NCBI GenBank assembly: GCA_016293365.1
Contig: JAEDEK010000049.1
Coordinates: forward strand, 1-13,230
Direction of reading: 5' to 3'
Source: Bulleidia sp.
Lineage (GTDB): Bacteria; Bacillota_I; Bacilli_A; Erysipelotrichales; Erysipelotrichaceae
Length of the DNA stretch: 13,230 nt
Part shown: in pieces, positions 13,122 to 13,230 of the stretch
How positions within the stretch are numbered: position 1 is the stretch's first letter
Layout: every line of letters begins with the position of its first letter
Notes under the pieces: model-generated
The model's database searches: none
What the model was told of the DNA's origin: nothing
The model's input: only the letters and a program-made list of their open reading frames with translations
Position numbers and translations under genes: made by a program

Positions 13122-13152
13122 ATTCTGCCACCTATAGTTTACTTCAGGTCAA
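13122..13152 (-). promoter_or_regulatory. MerR-type promoter (19-bp spacer) of the flavodoxin-ECF operon
   Basis: On the minus strand the -35 box TTGACC (13147-13152) and a -10-like CAGAAT (13122-13127) are 19 bp apart. The spacer region holds an imperfect dyad ACCTGAAGTAAACTATAGGT, with 7 of 10 positions symmetric. Overlong spacers with a dyad of the form ACCT..AGT..ACT..AGGT are characteristic of promoters untwisted by MerR-family activators. No regulator gene lies in the window. Confidence 0.68.
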
Positions 13153-13177
13153 GAATTTTTTGACTTGTGTTCCAGAA

Positions 13178-13230
13178 ATCGAGTAGGAGGAATTTCTCTT
13201 AAATGAGAAATTCCGACCTCTCACACCACC
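13178..13230 (-). mobile_element. Group II intron, 3' end (domain VI), partial
   Basis: On the minus strand the end of the window reads GGTGGTGTGAGAGGTC, then a 10-bp stem GGAATTTCTC/GAGAAATTCC with loop ATTTAA, then TCCTACTCGAT. Outside the inner stem AGG pairs with CCT and GAG with CTC, leaving one bulged A (opposite T13184). That A is the domain VI branch point, 6 nt before the intron end ...CTCGAT at 13178. GTGGTGTGAGAGG leading into domain VI is familiar from bacterial group II introns that encode a reverse transcriptase-maturase. Domain V, the open reading frame and the 5' end would lie beyond 13230. The exact 3' junction (13178, give or take 1-2 nt) is inferred. Confidence 0.72.

Noticed and set aside
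13189..13214. The 10-bp inverted repeat at the right edge as a transcription terminator
   Set aside because: No T-tract follows on either strand, and the flanks fit group II intron domain VI with a bulged A.

Overview
The window looks like chromosomal DNA of a low-to-moderate GC, obligately anaerobic Firmicute, probably a gut bacterium and possibly in or near the Erysipelotrichia. This is an inference from strong AGGAGG-type ribosome binding sites, TTGACA/TATAAT-type promoters, a superoxide reductase, an ECF-type vitamin transporter component, a group II intron end and no oxygen-respiration genes. No taxonomic search was possible.

Left part (1-1400): the first codons of a minus-strand small multidrug-export-family membrane protein run off the left edge. 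A strong promoter then drives a stand-alone tRNA-Ile(GAT)/tRNA-Ala(TGC) pair that ends in a palindromic terminator. Just past it lies a minus-strand pseudogene for a membrane-anchored protein, broken by two in-frame stops and one frameshift.

Middle part (1470-5900): single-gene units on alternating strands. They are a flavin reductase-like protein, a multi-pass membrane protein, a Cof-type HAD phosphatase, a P1-family (DmpA/BapA) peptidase, a small membrane-anchored Ig-like protein and a PfkB sugar/nucleoside kinase. Converging genes share hairpins whose arms carry the stop codons.

Right part (5950-13100): everything is on the minus strand. In transcription order it holds an iron-sulfur-flavoprotein-like flavodoxin gene with an ECF S-component, an ATP-grasp gene with a premature amber codon at codon 15, an ASCH-domain protein, an atypical short peptide deformylase, a cytosolic transglutaminase-like protein, desulfoferrodoxin (superoxide reductase), and a nitroreductase coupled to an Ig-domain esterase. 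Flavin and iron redox proteins recur (flavin reductase, nitroreductase, superoxide reductase, flavodoxin), which fits oxygen and electrophile handling in an anaerobe.

Right edge (13120-13230): a MerR-type promoter with a 19-bp spacer precedes the flavodoxin operon. The 3' end of a group II intron (domain VI with bulged branch-point A) sits 26 bp upstream of it. I found no CRISPR array, prophage or clear new defence system. The most notable items are the MerR-controlled flavoprotein/ECF pair beside the intron, the amber-interrupted ATP-grasp gene, the deformylase lacking the motif-1 glutamine, and two related leader mini-ORFs.
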